Part shown: positions 9,391 to 17,648 of the stretch, one piece after another
Numbering within the stretch: the first letter of the stretch is position 1
Layout: each line of letters opens with the position of its first letter
Made by a program: the position numbers and the translations under genes
The notes under the pieces: model-generated
What the model was told of the DNA's origin: nothing
The model's database searches: none
Seen by the model: the letters and a program-made list of their open reading frames with translations, nothing else
Assembly: GCF_019168305.1 (NCBI RefSeq)
Contig: NZ_JAHTBI010000004.1
Coordinates: forward strand, 50,400 to 114,399
From: Pseudomonas aegrilactucae
GTDB lineage: Bacteria; Pseudomonadota; Gammaproteobacteria; Pseudomonadales; Pseudomonadaceae
DNA: 64,000 nt
Reading direction: 5' to 3'

Positions 9391-9905
9391 GGCGGCCCCT
9401 CGAAACACACGCGATAGCAATGCAGCAGCGCACTGGCCACATGCCGCTCGACGGTGCGGCTGGACACCCCCAGCTCCTGCGCCACCTGCGCGTGGCTCAG
9501 GCCTCCCAGCTGATACAGCACAAAGGCTTCACGCACCGCAGGCTTGAGGCCATCGAGCAACTTCGCGATGCGCTCCAGGCACTGCAGGGCCTCGTGGCGG
9601 ACCTCCGGTGACGGGTGGCTGCTCAGCGGCAATTGCGCCAGGGTCTCCAGATAGGCGCGTTCCAGCGCATCCCGTCGCCAGTGATCGATCATCAGGCCGC
9701 GCGCAATCCGCGCGAGCAGTGCCCGCGGCGCCAGGTTGCTGATCGGCTGGCCGCGCACCAGCAAGCGCAGGAACGTGTCCTGGGCCAGATCCGCCGCCTG
9801 CTGCGAACACCCCACCGAACGCCGCAACCAGCCCTGCAGCCAGCCGTGGTGCGCGCCGTAGAGCACATCAAGGGAAATGATCGAGTCGGTTTCAGGTTGC
9901 GACAT
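9387..9905 (-). CDS. ECF sigma factor, FecI/iron-starvation type
   Basis: 172 residues with sigma region 2 (LYGAHHGWLQGWLRRSVG, DLAQDTFLRLL) and region 4 (LKPAVREAFVLYQLGGLSHAQVAQELGVSSRTVERHV), the pattern of FecI, PupI and FpvI-like factors. ATG at 9905 (MSQPE) is preferred over upstream in-frame starts because it gives family length. A Fur-type box lies about 65-80 bases upstream, so expression should rise in iron limitation. Its expected target is the receptor-esterase unit at 8415-5180. It is the first gene of this four-gene minus-strand cluster. Confidence 0.94.
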   Translation of the reverse strand: MSQPETDSIISLDVLYGAHHGWLQGWLRRSVGCSQQAADLAQDTFLRLLVRGQPISNLAPRALLARIARGLMIDHWRRDALERAYLETLAQLPLSSHPSPEVRHEALQCLERIAKLLDGLKPAVREAFVLYQLGGLSHAQVAQELGVSSRTVERHVASALLHCYRVCFEGPP

Positions 9906-9967
9906 GGCACGCCCCAGCCCGGGAAGCCCAAAAAAGCCACGCATATGCATGGCGACCGCGCGCACCT

Positions 9968-9986
9968 TAATAGCGAATCATTCCCA
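9968..9986 (-). promoter_or_regulatory. Probable Fur box upstream of the first fecI-type gene
   Basis: Minus strand GGGAATGATTCGCTATTAA matches 10 of 19 positions of GATAATGATTATCATTATC, including the central AATGATT. The match is imperfect; position in front of an iron-starvation sigma gene is the main support. Confidence 0.5.
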
Positions 9987-10041
9987 TTACAAACATTCAG
10001 TGACGAATGCCACCTCACGCCGTGCTCCGTGCCAGGGATAT

Positions 10042-10842
10042 TCAGCCGGATGATCTGGCCAGGCTGGTCGCATACGCCCCTGGCGTCTTGCCGTAATGAC
10101 GCTGGAACAAACCGATGAACGCCGACACCGAGTCGTACCCCAGCTCATTCGCCAGCCGGGTCACGCTCATGCCTTGCGCCAGCATCGGCAGCGCCGCCAG
10201 CAAGCGCAGGCGCTGACGCCACTCGCGAAACGACAGCTGCGTCTGCGCCTGGAACAGACGCACCAGCGTGCGCCGCGACGCACCCACCTGCTGCGCCCAT
10301 TGCTCGATGGTGCGGTTGTCACCCGGTTCAGCCTGCAACGCATCCGTGATCCGGCGCAGCCGCGGGTCACTGGGCAACGGCAGGCTGAACGGCGCTTCGA
10401 CCAGCTCGCGCAGCTCATCCACCAACACCTGCAGCAGGCGCGCCTGCGGTCCTTGTGGTGGGTAGTGGTCGGGAAACTGACTGACACGCTCGATCAACTC
10501 GCGCACCAGCGGCGTTACCTGCAGCACTGCACAATCTCGTCGATAACCCTGCAGCACCGAGGCATCCAGGTACAACCCGCGAAAGGCCAGCGCCTGCTCG
10601 CTGAACGCGGTGTGGCGCACGCCGGCCGGTATCCACAGCGCGCATTGCGGCGGCAGCAGGTAGCTGTGGTGCTCGGTCAGCACCTGCATGATCCCGGCAC
10701 TGGCATAGGTGAACTGCACCCAGTCGTGGCTGTGCATCTGCACCTCATAGCCCGCCGGGATCCCGAACATGCGCCGCTGTACCGGGTGCGTGAGCACCAG
10801 CGGCACCTGCGGCACCTCGCACGACTGTCCCGTTTGCGGCAT
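10042..10842 (-). CDS. AraC-family transcriptional regulator
   Basis: 266 residues: an N-terminal cupin-like sensor domain (HSHDWVQFTYASAGIMQV, LLPPQCALWIPAGVRH) and a C-terminal double helix-turn-helix (IEQWAQQVGASRRTLVRLFQ, then VTRLANELGYDSVSAFIGLF and KTPGAYATSL). The N-terminal cupin class usually lacks a large dimerisation domain and senses a small molecule. The ATG at 10842 is 87 bases from the divergent panB start, so panB is the natural candidate target. The open frame continues far upstream of 10842 only because it runs antisense to panB. No ligand can be inferred. Confidence 0.9.
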   Translation of the reverse strand: MPQTGQSCEVPQVPLVLTHPVQRRMFGIPAGYEVQMHSHDWVQFTYASAGIMQVLTEHHSYLLPPQCALWIPAGVRHTAFSEQALAFRGLYLDASVLQGYRRDCAVLQVTPLVRELIERVSQFPDHYPPQGPQARLLQVLVDELRELVEAPFSLPLPSDPRLRRITDALQAEPGDNRTIEQWAQQVGASRRTLVRLFQAQTQLSFREWRQRLRLLAALPMLAQGMSVTRLANELGYDSVSAFIGLFQRHYGKTPGAYATSLARSSG

Positions 10843-10929
10843 CAGCTGTCCCCTGTGCTCAAGTGAGCCATGAATGCCGATGGTAGCCTGCGCCGCAACC
10901 CGCTGCACAACCCAATCGGAGCCTTGTCG

Positions 10930-11751
10930 ATGAGCACGCATGTACGCCTCAACCGCCTCACCATTCCCGCCCTGCAGCAGCGCAAAGGCGCCGGCAGCCT
11001 GGTAGTGCTGACCGCCTATAGCCTGCCGATGGCGCGCTGGGTGGATGCCCATGCCGACCTGATCATCGTCGGCGACTCGGTGGGCATGGTGCTGTATGGC
11101 ATGCCCAGCACCCTGGGCGTGACCCTGGACATGATGATCGCCCACGGCCAGGCAGTGATGCGCGGCAGCGAACGCGCCTGTGTCGTGGTCGACCTGCCCT
11201 TCGGCAGCTACCAGGCATCGAACGAACAGGCCTTTCACAGCGCCGCGCGCGTGCTGCGCGAAACCGGCGCCCAGGGCATCAAACTCGAAGGCGGCGCCGA
11301 GATGGCCGAGACCGTCGAATTCCTGGTGCGCCGCGGCATTCCGGTCATGGCCCACGTCGGTCTGATGCCCCAGCAGGTCAACAGCATGGGCGGCTTCAAA
11401 GCCCAGGGACGCGACCCGCAAAGCGCGCAGAAAGTGCGTGACGATGCCTTGGCCATGCAAGCCGCCGGCGCATTCTCGGTCGTACTCGAAGGCATTGCAG
11501 AACCGCTCGCACGCAGCGTGAGTGAAGAACTGCGCATCCCCACTATCGGCATCGGCGCTTCGCCTGCATGTGACGGACAGGTATTGGTGACCGAGGACCT
11601 GCTGGGCCTGTTCGGCGAGTATCAGCCACGCTTCGTCAAACGCTACGCCGACTTGCAAATGCAGATAGAGAAGGCGCTGGGAGACTATGCCGACGAAGTA
11701 CGCAGCGGCGCGTTCCCGGGGCTGGAACATTGCTTCAAGGCCGCCAGCTGA
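10930..11751 (+). CDS. panB: 3-methyl-2-oxobutanoate hydroxymethyltransferase (PanB family), isolated copy
   Basis: 273 residues covering a full PanB barrel: [19 protein letters not shown], the metal/substrate segment [20 protein letters not shown], the catalytic-Glu region VVLEGI and the family C-terminus [23 protein letters not shown]. PanB makes ketopantoate from 2-oxoisovalerate and 5,10-methylene-THF in pantothenate synthesis. It is not followed by panC: an Lrp regulator and davBA lie downstream, and an AraC regulator is divergent. It may therefore be a second paralogue with a specialised role, but no other panB can be seen or excluded from this window. Start MSTHV at 10930 is chosen over upstream starts, which precede the family N-terminus. 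The ribosome site is weak (GGAG, 10 bases away). Confidence 0.88.
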   Translation: MSTHVRLNRLTIPALQQRKGAGSLVVLTAYSLPMARWVDAHADLIIVGDSVGMVLYGMPSTLGVTLDMMIAHGQAVMRGSERACVVVDLPFGSYQASNEQAFHSAARVLRETGAQGIKLEGGAEMAETVEFLVRRGIPVMAHVGLMPQQVNSMGGFKAQGRDPQSAQKVRDDALAMQAAGAFSVVLEGIAEPLARSVSEELRIPTIGIGASPACDGQVLVTEDLLGLFGEYQPRFVKRYADLQMQIEKALGDYADEVRSGAFPGLEHCFKAAS

Positions 11752-11829
11752 CAGCGCTGGCGTGGACAGTGCGCCGATTAGCTGCGTTAATCGGCGCACC
11801 TTTCGAGCCGACTGAAACGAACCTTGTCC

Positions 11830-12288
11830 ATGCCCACCCGCCCTGCCGCCCTCGACGAAATCGACCGTCAACTGATCGCCGCCCTGCAGATCAACGCCCG
11901 CGAAAGCGTGGCCATGCTGGCCCGACAATTGGGGATTGCCCGCACCACCGTGACCGCGCGTCTGGCGCGTCTGGAGAAGACCAACGTCATCAGTGGTTAC
12001 GGTGTACGCCTTGGCCAGCGCGTGATCGACGGCGGCTTGCAGGCGTATGTCGGCATTACCGTGCGCCCACGTGCAGGCAAGGAGGTGGTGCGCCGCCTGA
12101 GCGCCATGGGCCAGGTCCAGCAGCTGTGTGCGGTCAGTGGCGAATATGACTACGTGGCGTGGCTGCGCAGCGACTCGCCCGAGCAGCTCGACCAGTTGCT
12201 CGACCAGATCGGCAGCGTGGAAGGTGTGGAGAAGACCACCACTTCGATCATCCTCAGCAGCAAGGTGGACCGCGGCCAGCCGGTTTGA
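11830..12288 (+). CDS. Lrp/AsnC-family transcriptional regulator
   Basis: 152 residues: an N-terminal winged helix-turn-helix (LDEIDRQLIAALQINARESVAMLARQLGIARTTVTARLARLE) and a RAM ligand-binding domain (AYVGITVRPRAGKEVVRRL, VSGEYDYVAWL). ATG at 11830 preferred to TTG at 11824. It lies between panB and the lysine oxidase gene davB on the same strand; Lrp-type regulators commonly sense amino acids, so control of davBA in response to lysine is the obvious hypothesis. Family certain, target inferred. Confidence 0.93.
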   Translation: MPTRPAALDEIDRQLIAALQINARESVAMLARQLGIARTTVTARLARLEKTNVISGYGVRLGQRVIDGGLQAYVGITVRPRAGKEVVRRLSAMGQVQQLCAVSGEYDYVAWLRSDSPEQLDQLLDQIGSVEGVEKTTTSIILSSKVDRGQPV

Positions 12289-12515
12289 CACCCCTGCAAC
12301 ACCTGTCCTGCAGGGCTATGCAGCCATTCAGTTGGCCGGCGTCCTCCTGAGCAGACGCATCACTTTGCAGATTATTATCGTCATAATGACCAGAATCACC
12401 ACAAAACGACGACACTCTGCACCTTAATAACCAACACTCCCCCCCCGTAAAATGACCGCCAGGCATTTCCTATACTCAAGCTCCGCCTCCCGCGCAGCCC
12501 CTGGCAAGGTCACTC
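12289..12515 (+). promoter_or_regulatory. AT-richer intergenic region in front of davB
   Basis: This 227-base gap is notably AT-rich around 12360-12430 and should hold the davB promoter. Visible marks are an inverted repeat ATTAT-N4-ATAAT at 12374-12387, which could be an Lrp-type site, and a hairpin CCCTGCA / TGCAGGG at 12292-12315 just after the regulator gene, without a T-run. A run of seven or more C lies near 12440. No convincing -35/-10 pair is claimed. Confidence 0.45.
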
Positions 12516-14195
12516 ATGAACAACAATCGCCACCCCGCCGACGGTAAAAAGCCAATCACCATCTTTGGCCCCGACTTCCCCTTTGCCTTCGACGACTGGA
12601 TCGAACACCCGGCTGGTCTGGGCAGCATCCCCGCCGAGCGCCACGGCGAAGAAGTCGCCATCGTCGGTGCCGGTATCGCCGGGCTCGTGGCGGCCTATGA
12701 GTTGATGAAGCTGGGCCTCAAGCCCGTGGTCTACGAGGCCTCGAAAATGGGCGGGCGCCTGCGCTCGCAGACCTTCGCCGGCACCGATGGCATCGTCGCG
12801 GAACTGGGCGGCATGCGTTTTCCGGTCTCCTCTACCGCCTTCTATCATTACGTCGACAAGCTCGGGCTTGAAACCCGCCCCTTTCCCAACCCACTGACCG
12901 CAGCCTCGGGCAGCACCGTGGTCGACCTTGAAGGCCAGACCCACTACGCCGAGAAGCTTGCCGACCTGCCCGCACTGTTCCAGGAAGTGGCCGACGCCTG
13001 GGCCGATGCGCTGGAAGACGGCGCCCGCTTCGGCGATATCCAGCAGGCCATCCGCGAGCGCGATGTGCCGCGCCTGAAGGCACTGTGGAACACCCTGGTA
13101 CCGCTGTGGGACGACCGCACCTTCTACGACTTTGTCGCCACCTCCAAGGCCTTTGCCAAGCTCAGCTTCCTGCACCGCGAAGTGTTCGGCCAGGTCGGTT
13201 TCGGCACCGGTGGCTGGGACTCGGATTTCCCCAACTCGATGCTCGAGATCTTCCGTGTGGTGATGACCAACTGCGACGATCACCAGCACCTTGTAGTGGG
13301 CGGCGTCGAGCAGGTGCCACAGGGTATCTGGCGCCATGTGCCTGAGCGCTGTGCTCATTGGCCGGCCGGCACCAGTCTCAGTACGCTGCACCGCGGCGCA
13401 CCGCGCTCGGGCGTCAAAAGCATCGCCCGTGCCGCCGATGGCCGCCTGGCCGTCACCGACACCTGGGGCGACACCCGCCACTACGCCGCCGTGCTCACCA
13501 CCTGCCAGAGCTGGCTGCTGACCACCCAGATCGAGTGCGAAGAGTCGCTGTTCTCGCAGAAGATGTGGATGGCCCTGGACCGCACCCGCTACATGCAGGC
13601 GTCGAAAACCTTCGTGATGGTCGACCGCCCGTTCTGGAAGGACAAGGACCCCGAGACCGGCCGCGACCTGATGAGCATGACCCTCACCGACCGCCTCACC
13701 CGCGGCACCTACCTGTTCGACAACGGCGACGACAAGCCGGGGGTGATCTGTCTGTCGTACTCGTGGATGAGCGATGCACTCAAGATGCTCCCGCACCCGG
13801 TGGAAAAACGCGTGAAGCTGGCCTTGGACGCCCTCAAGAAGATCTACCCCAAGGTCGACATCGCCGGGCACATCATCGGCGACCCGATCACCGTGTCGTG
13901 GGAGGCCGACCCGCACTTCCTGGGCGCGTTCAAGGGCGCCCTGCCCGGCCACTATCGCTACAATCAGCGCATGTACGCACACTTCATGCAGCAGGAAATG
14001 CCCGCCGAGCAGCGCGGCATGTTCATCGCCGGTGACGATGTATCCTGGACCCCGGCCTGGGTCGAAGGCGCCGTGCAGACCTCGCTCAACGCGGTGTGGG
14101 GCATCATGAACCACTTTGGTGGCCGCACCCACGCCGACAATCCCGGCCCAGGCGATGTATTCAACGAGATCGGCCCGATTGCCCTGGCCGACTGA
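12516..14195 (+). CDS. davB: L-lysine 2-monooxygenase
   Basis: 559-residue flavin amine oxidase of the tryptophan/lysine 2-monooxygenase family. It has an N-terminal FAD-binding Rossmann motif (VAIVGAGIAGLVAAYELMKLG with the acidic YEASKMGGRLRS that follows) and a C-terminal FAD contact region (GMFIAGDDVSWTPAWVEGAVQTSLNAV). DavB oxidatively decarboxylates L-lysine to 5-aminovaleramide, the entry step of the Pseudomonas 5-aminovalerate route. The next gene is the matching amidase 12 bases downstream, which distinguishes DavB from the indoleacetamide-forming IaaM. Start ATG has AAGG upstream (GGCAAGGTCACTC). The Lrp regulator just before it is the likely controller. Confidence 0.93.
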   Translation: MNNNRHPADGKKPITIFGPDFPFAFDDWIEHPAGLGSIPAERHGEEVAIVGAGIAGLVAAYELMKLGLKPVVYEASKMGGRLRSQTFAGTDGIVAELGGMRFPVSSTAFYHYVDKLGLETRPFPNPLTAASGSTVVDLEGQTHYAEKLADLPALFQEVADAWADALEDGARFGDIQQAIRERDVPRLKALWNTLVPLWDDRTFYDFVATSKAFAKLSFLHREVFGQVGFGTGGWDSDFPNSMLEIFRVVMTNCDDHQHLVVGGVEQVPQGIWRHVPERCAHWPAGTSLSTLHRGAPRSGVKSIARAADGRLAVTDTWGDTRHYAAVLTTCQSWLLTTQIECEESLFSQKMWMALDRTRYMQASKTFVMVDRPFWKDKDPETGRDLMSMTLTDRLTRGTYLFDNGDDKPGVICLSYSWMSDALKMLPHPVEKRVKLALDALKKIYPKVDIAGHIIGDPITVSWEADPHFLGAFKGALPGHYRYNQRMYAHFMQQEMPAEQRGMFIAGDDVSWTPAWVEGAVQTSLNAVWGIMNHFGGRTHADNPGPGDVFNEIGPIALAD

Positions 14196-14207
14196 AAGGA
14201 GAACCCC

Positions 14208-15008
14208 ATGCGCATAGCCCTGTACCAGGGCCCGCCGCACCCGCTGGACGTACCCGGCAATCTGGAGCGCCTGCACCAGCAGGCGCACCTGGCCGCCGCA
14301 CGCGGCGCCGAGTTGCTGGTGTGCCCGGAAATGTTCCTCAGCGGCTACAACATCGGCAGCGAGGCGGTCGCACGCCTGGCCGAGCCGCAGGACGGTCCCT
14401 CGGCCATGGCCGTGGTGGACATCGCCCAGGCCAATCGCATTGCCATCGTCTACGGCTACCCCGAACTCGGCGATGACGGCCAGGTGTACAACAGCGTGCA
14501 GTTGATCGACGCCCACGGCAGCAGCCTGGCCAACTACCGCAAGACCCACCTGTTCGGCGGCCTCGACCGGGCCATGTTCAGCCCCGGCCCCGACCACTTT
14601 CCGGTGGTCACGCTCAATGGCTGGCAAGTCGGCCTGCTGATCTGCTACGACATCGAGTTCCCCGAAAACGCCCGGCGCCTGGCCATGGCAGGTGCCGAGC
14701 TGATCCTGGTGCCGACGGCCAACATGCAGCCCTACGATTTCATCTGTCAGTTCACCGTGCGCGTACGCGCCCAGGAGAACCAGTGCTACCTGGTCTACGC
14801 CAACTACTGTGGCGCCGAGCAGCAGATCCACTATTGCGGGCAGAGCAGCATCGTCGGGCCGGATGGCAGCCTGCTGGCCATGGCCGGGCATGACGCCACG
14901 CTGCTGGTCGCAGACCTTGACCTGCAGCGCGTACACGAGGGGCGGGCCAGCACGCCTTACCTGCACGACCTGCGCACCGAACTCCACGCCAGCCCGCGCA
15001 AGCCCTGA
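14208..15008 (+). CDS. davA: 5-aminopentanamidase (delta-aminovaleramidase)
   Basis: 266-residue nitrilase-superfamily amidohydrolase. The catalytic triad is visible: Glu in LLVCPEMFLSGYN, Lys in YRKTHLFG and Cys in GLLICYDIEFPEN. DavA hydrolyses 5-aminovaleramide to 5-aminovalerate and ammonia, completing the DavB step; the product then goes to glutarate through DavT/DavD, which are not in this window. A strong ribosome site (AAAGGAG) precedes the ATG and only 12 bases separate it from davB, so the two form an operon. pqqF starts 42 bases after it without a visible terminator, so some read-through into pqqF is possible. Confidence 0.93.
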   Translation: MRIALYQGPPHPLDVPGNLERLHQQAHLAAARGAELLVCPEMFLSGYNIGSEAVARLAEPQDGPSAMAVVDIAQANRIAIVYGYPELGDDGQVYNSVQLIDAHGSSLANYRKTHLFGGLDRAMFSPGPDHFPVVTLNGWQVGLLICYDIEFPENARRLAMAGAELILVPTANMQPYDFICQFTVRVRAQENQCYLVYANYCGAEQQIHYCGQSSIVGPDGSLLAMAGHDATLLVADLDLQRVHEGRASTPYLHDLRTELHASPRKP

Positions 15009-15050
15009 TTTATCCGCTAGCATGACGGTTCGCACGTTACCGGAGCCGTC

Positions 15051-17390
15051 ATGTCCAGCGCCCACCTCACCCTGCCCAACGGCCTGCAGGTCACCCTGCG
15101 CCATGCGCCACACCTCAAGCGCTGCGCTGCGGCCATACGGGTGCGGGCCGGCAGCCACGATGCGCCACGGGCGTGGCCGGGCCTGGCGCACTTTCTCGAA
15201 CACCTGTTCTTCCTCGGCAACGCACGCTTCCCGATCGACGATGCGCTGATGCGCTACGTGCAGCGCCAGGGCGGCCAGGTCAATGCGAGTACCCGCGAGC
15301 GCACTACCGACTTCTTTTTCGAAGTGCCCATGGCCGCCTTCGAAGGAGGTGTGGAACGCTTGTGCGGGATGCTCGCCCAGCCCCAGGCCGATCGTGCGCA
15401 ACAGGTGCGCGAGCGCGAAGTGATCCATGCCGAGTTCATTGCCTGGGCCCGCAACCCTGAAGCCCAGCGCCAGTTCACACTGCTGCAGAGCGTGTCGAAG
15501 CAACACCCGCTGAGCGGCTTTCACGCCGGTAACCGCTACAGCTTGAACGTGCCGGACGACGCCTTCCAGCAGGCCCTGAAAGGCTTTCACCAGCGTTTCT
15601 ACCAGGCCGGGCAGATGACCCTGAGCCTGGTCGGTCCGCAATCGCTGGCGACCCTTGAAGCGATGGCGGTGCGCCATGGGGCTGCCTTCACACCGGGGCA
15701 GGCCATCGAGCAGGGCCCACCACCGACGTTGCTGGCTGGACCTGCACGGGCCGAGCCGCTGCCGGGACAGCTCGACCTGTTGCTCGGCTACGAACACCTG
15801 CCCGAAGACGCCACGCAGGCGCTCACCTTCCTCCACACCTGGCTCTCGGACACCCGCCCCGGCGGGCTGCTGGCCACGCTGCGCCAGCGCCGCTGGCTGG
15901 AGCGCTTCAGTTTCACGCCGCTGTATGAATTCAGCGGGCAAGCCCTGGTGCACGCCCACTTCACCTTGAGCAAGACGGCGCCAGCCGATCAGGTTGAAGC
16001 CTTGTTCAAGGACTGGCTGAGTTTTCTGCGCAGCGCCGACCTCACGCGCCTGAACACCGAATACGCGCGCCTTCAGCAGTCGCGGGCGCAGGCTGCTGGC
16101 GCACTGGAACTGGCGCGTCGCGACAGCAGTGGCCAGCCCTTCGACGCTCTTGACGACACCGGCCTTGCGGCGCTGCAGGCCGTGCTCGAACCTTTTGCCG
16201 GCAAGGCTTGCCAGCCTTGGCACCTGCCGCCTGCCGAGCCCCTGCTGGCCGCCGAACTGATCGAAGCAGGCGCCGCACCGACGCCAGCGGGGCTTGAGCA
16301 CAGCCTGCTGCTGCCGCCAATGCGCCAGTACGGGGTGATCCACCTGCGCTGGCAGGTGCACTCGGCGCTACGGGAGCGCTTGTGGCAGGTGCTGGACATT
16401 GCCTTGCGCCCCTTGGCCGAACGCGCCACTCGCGCCTCGATAGAGCTGCAATGGAGCGGGTGCGAACACCTCTGGCAACTGCGTTGCGCAGGGGCGCCGG
16501 CTGCCGTGATTGCCGTCGTCGAGCAGGCATTGACACTGCTGCACCTGCCCGCGCCCCAGGATTGGACGGCAGGTCATGGCGCCGAGCTGCCGCTGATTCC
16601 CATCCGTCTGCTGCTCAAGCAACTGCCGTGCTACCTCGTCGGGCGCGACCAGGGGCCATTGCCCTCGTGCCTCATCGCCCAGGCCGACCTCGATGCGCTC
16701 TGGCAGCATGCACAGTGGCAGGGCATGAGCAGTGGCTTCGCCGACACTGCGCAGCCTGCGTTGAACAGGCTGCTGGCACACGTGCCAGGCCAGCCGGGCA
16801 TGGCCGAGACGGTCACGGGCCAGATCATCGGCCAGTGGCACCACGTACCGCTGCCCGAAGGTGAGCACGCACTGCTGGTGTTCTGCCCCGCCCCAGTGGG
16901 CGCCGAAGCGATCTATCGCCTGCTGGCGCACCGGCTGCAAGGCCCCTTCTACCAGCGCCTGCGGGTAGAACTGCAGTTGGGCTACGCGGTGTTCAGCGCG
17001 CTGCGCCAGCTGCAGGGCTGCACCGGTCTGCTGCTGGGCGTGCAATCACCCACTGCCAGCCCGGCAGCACTTCTCGGGCACATACGCAGCGTGCTCGACG
17101 CATTCGCCCATGACCTGGCCGACGATACCGAGGCACGCCAGGCCCTGGCGGCCCAGTTCCACGAGCCGGACATGGGTAACGCCGACGTCGCCGAGTGGGC
17201 ATGGCAGGCCCGCCTGGCCGGTGTCGCCACGCCGAGCCTGACAGCACTGCAGGCAGACATCCTGGCCGTGACCGCGCAACAACTGGCGCACGCCGTCCTG
17301 CACCTGTTCGACAACGCCCTGTACCTGGCCAGCGCGCCGCAAGACAGCGGATTGTTACCTGCAACGCAACAACCTTTCACACAGGGTTAA
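15051..17390 (+). CDS. pqqF: Pyrroloquinoline quinone biosynthesis M16 peptidase PqqF
   Basis: 779-residue pitrilysin-type zinc protease. The N-terminal M16 domain carries the inverted zinc motif HFLEH (in LAHFLEHLFFLGNARFP) and the downstream glutamate in REREVIHAEFIAW, about 75 residues later; the C-terminal half is the catalytically inactive M16 domain. PqqF acts with PqqG-type partners to release the crosslinked Glu-Tyr unit from processed PqqA. It leads the pqq cluster and is followed by pqqA after 119 bases that should contain the pqqA promoter. Divergence from E. coli pitrilysin is expected in this family. Confidence 0.93.
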   Translation: MSSAHLTLPNGLQVTLRHAPHLKRCAAAIRVRAGSHDAPRAWPGLAHFLEHLFFLGNARFPIDDALMRYVQRQGGQVNASTRERTTDFFFEVPMAAFEGGVERLCGMLAQPQADRAQQVREREVIHAEFIAWARNPEAQRQFTLLQSVSKQHPLSGFHAGNRYSLNVPDDAFQQALKGFHQRFYQAGQMTLSLVGPQSLATLEAMAVRHGAAFTPGQAIEQGPPPTLLAGPARAEPLPGQLDLLLGYEHLPEDATQALTFLHTWLSDTRPGGLLATLRQRRWLERFSFTPLYEFSGQALVHAHFTLSKTAPADQVEALFKDWLSFLRSADLTRLNTEYARLQQSRAQAAGALELARRDSSGQPFDALDDTGLAALQAVLEPFAGKACQPWHLPPAEPLLAAELIEAGAAPTPAGLEHSLLLPPMRQYGVIHLRWQVHSALRERLWQVLDIALRPLAERATRASIELQWSGCEHLWQLRCAGAPAAVIAVVEQALTLLHLPAPQDWTAGHGAELPLIPIRLLLKQLPCYLVGRDQGPLPSCLIAQADLDALWQHAQWQGMSSGFADTAQPALNRLLAHVPGQPGMAETVTGQIIGQWHHVPLPEGEHALLVFCPAPVGAEAIYRLLAHRLQGPFYQRLRVELQLGYAVFSALRQLQGCTGLLLGVQSPTASPAALLGHIRSVLDAFAHDLADDTEARQALAAQFHEPDMGNADVAEWAWQARLAGVATPSLTALQADILAVTAQQLAHAVLHLFDNALYLASAPQDSGLLPATQQPFTQG

Positions 17391-17509
17391 CCATACGGTT
17401 CAATAATTTTAGTAAGATGGCGCTACCCGGGCTGTTGTAACCCCTTGTTTCAGTGGCAGCCTAAATAAGTAGCGCCCCACCCCCAGACCTATCCGGAAGG
17501 AGTACTCCC

Positions 17510-17581
17510 ATGTGGACCAAACCTGCTTACACTGACCTGCGTATTGGCTTTGAAGTGACCATGTACTTCGCAAGTCGCTGA
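17510..17581 (+). CDS. pqqA: PQQ precursor peptide PqqA
   Basis: 23-residue ribosomal peptide [20 protein letters not shown] plus ASR. Glu15 and Tyr19 (EVTMY) are the two residues that PqqE crosslinks and that become PQQ; the rest is leader bound by PqqD. Ribosome site GGAAGGAG lies 8 bases before the ATG (17497 region). A hairpin with a T-rich tail follows the stop, separating this highly expressed small gene from pqqB. Too short for ordinary gene finding but unmistakable by motif and position. Confidence 0.97.
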   Translation: MWTKPAYTDLRIGFEVTMYFASR

Positions 17582-17596
17582 GTCTGCTTGCGGTAC

Positions 17597-17627
17597 AACG
17601 CCTCGGTCAGCCGGGGCGTTTTCATTT
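17597..17627 (+). terminator. Intrinsic terminator/attenuator between pqqA and pqqB
   Basis: 10-bp arms AACGCCTCGG (17597-17606) and CCGGGGCGTT (17611-17620), paired with one G-U, a TCAG loop, then TTCATTTT. It should end most pqqA transcripts and let a fraction continue into pqqB-E. Confidence 0.8.
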
Positions 17628-17648
17628 TCAGACGGTGCAGGAGTGGCC

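Noticed and set aside
10843..12291. Upstream extension of the AraC regulator to about 750 residues
   Set aside because: The extension is antisense to panB and the Lrp gene; the protein from 10842 has normal AraC length.
12291..12315. CCCTGCA/TGCAGGG hairpin after the Lrp gene as a terminator
   Set aside because: No T-run follows it; the stem is short with a ten-base loop.
12510..16361. Very long open frame (over 1200 codons) on the minus strand across davB, davA and pqqF
   Set aside because: It is antisense to three well-supported genes with standard catalytic motifs, shows no domain of its own, and is expected from the codon bias of high-GC DNA.
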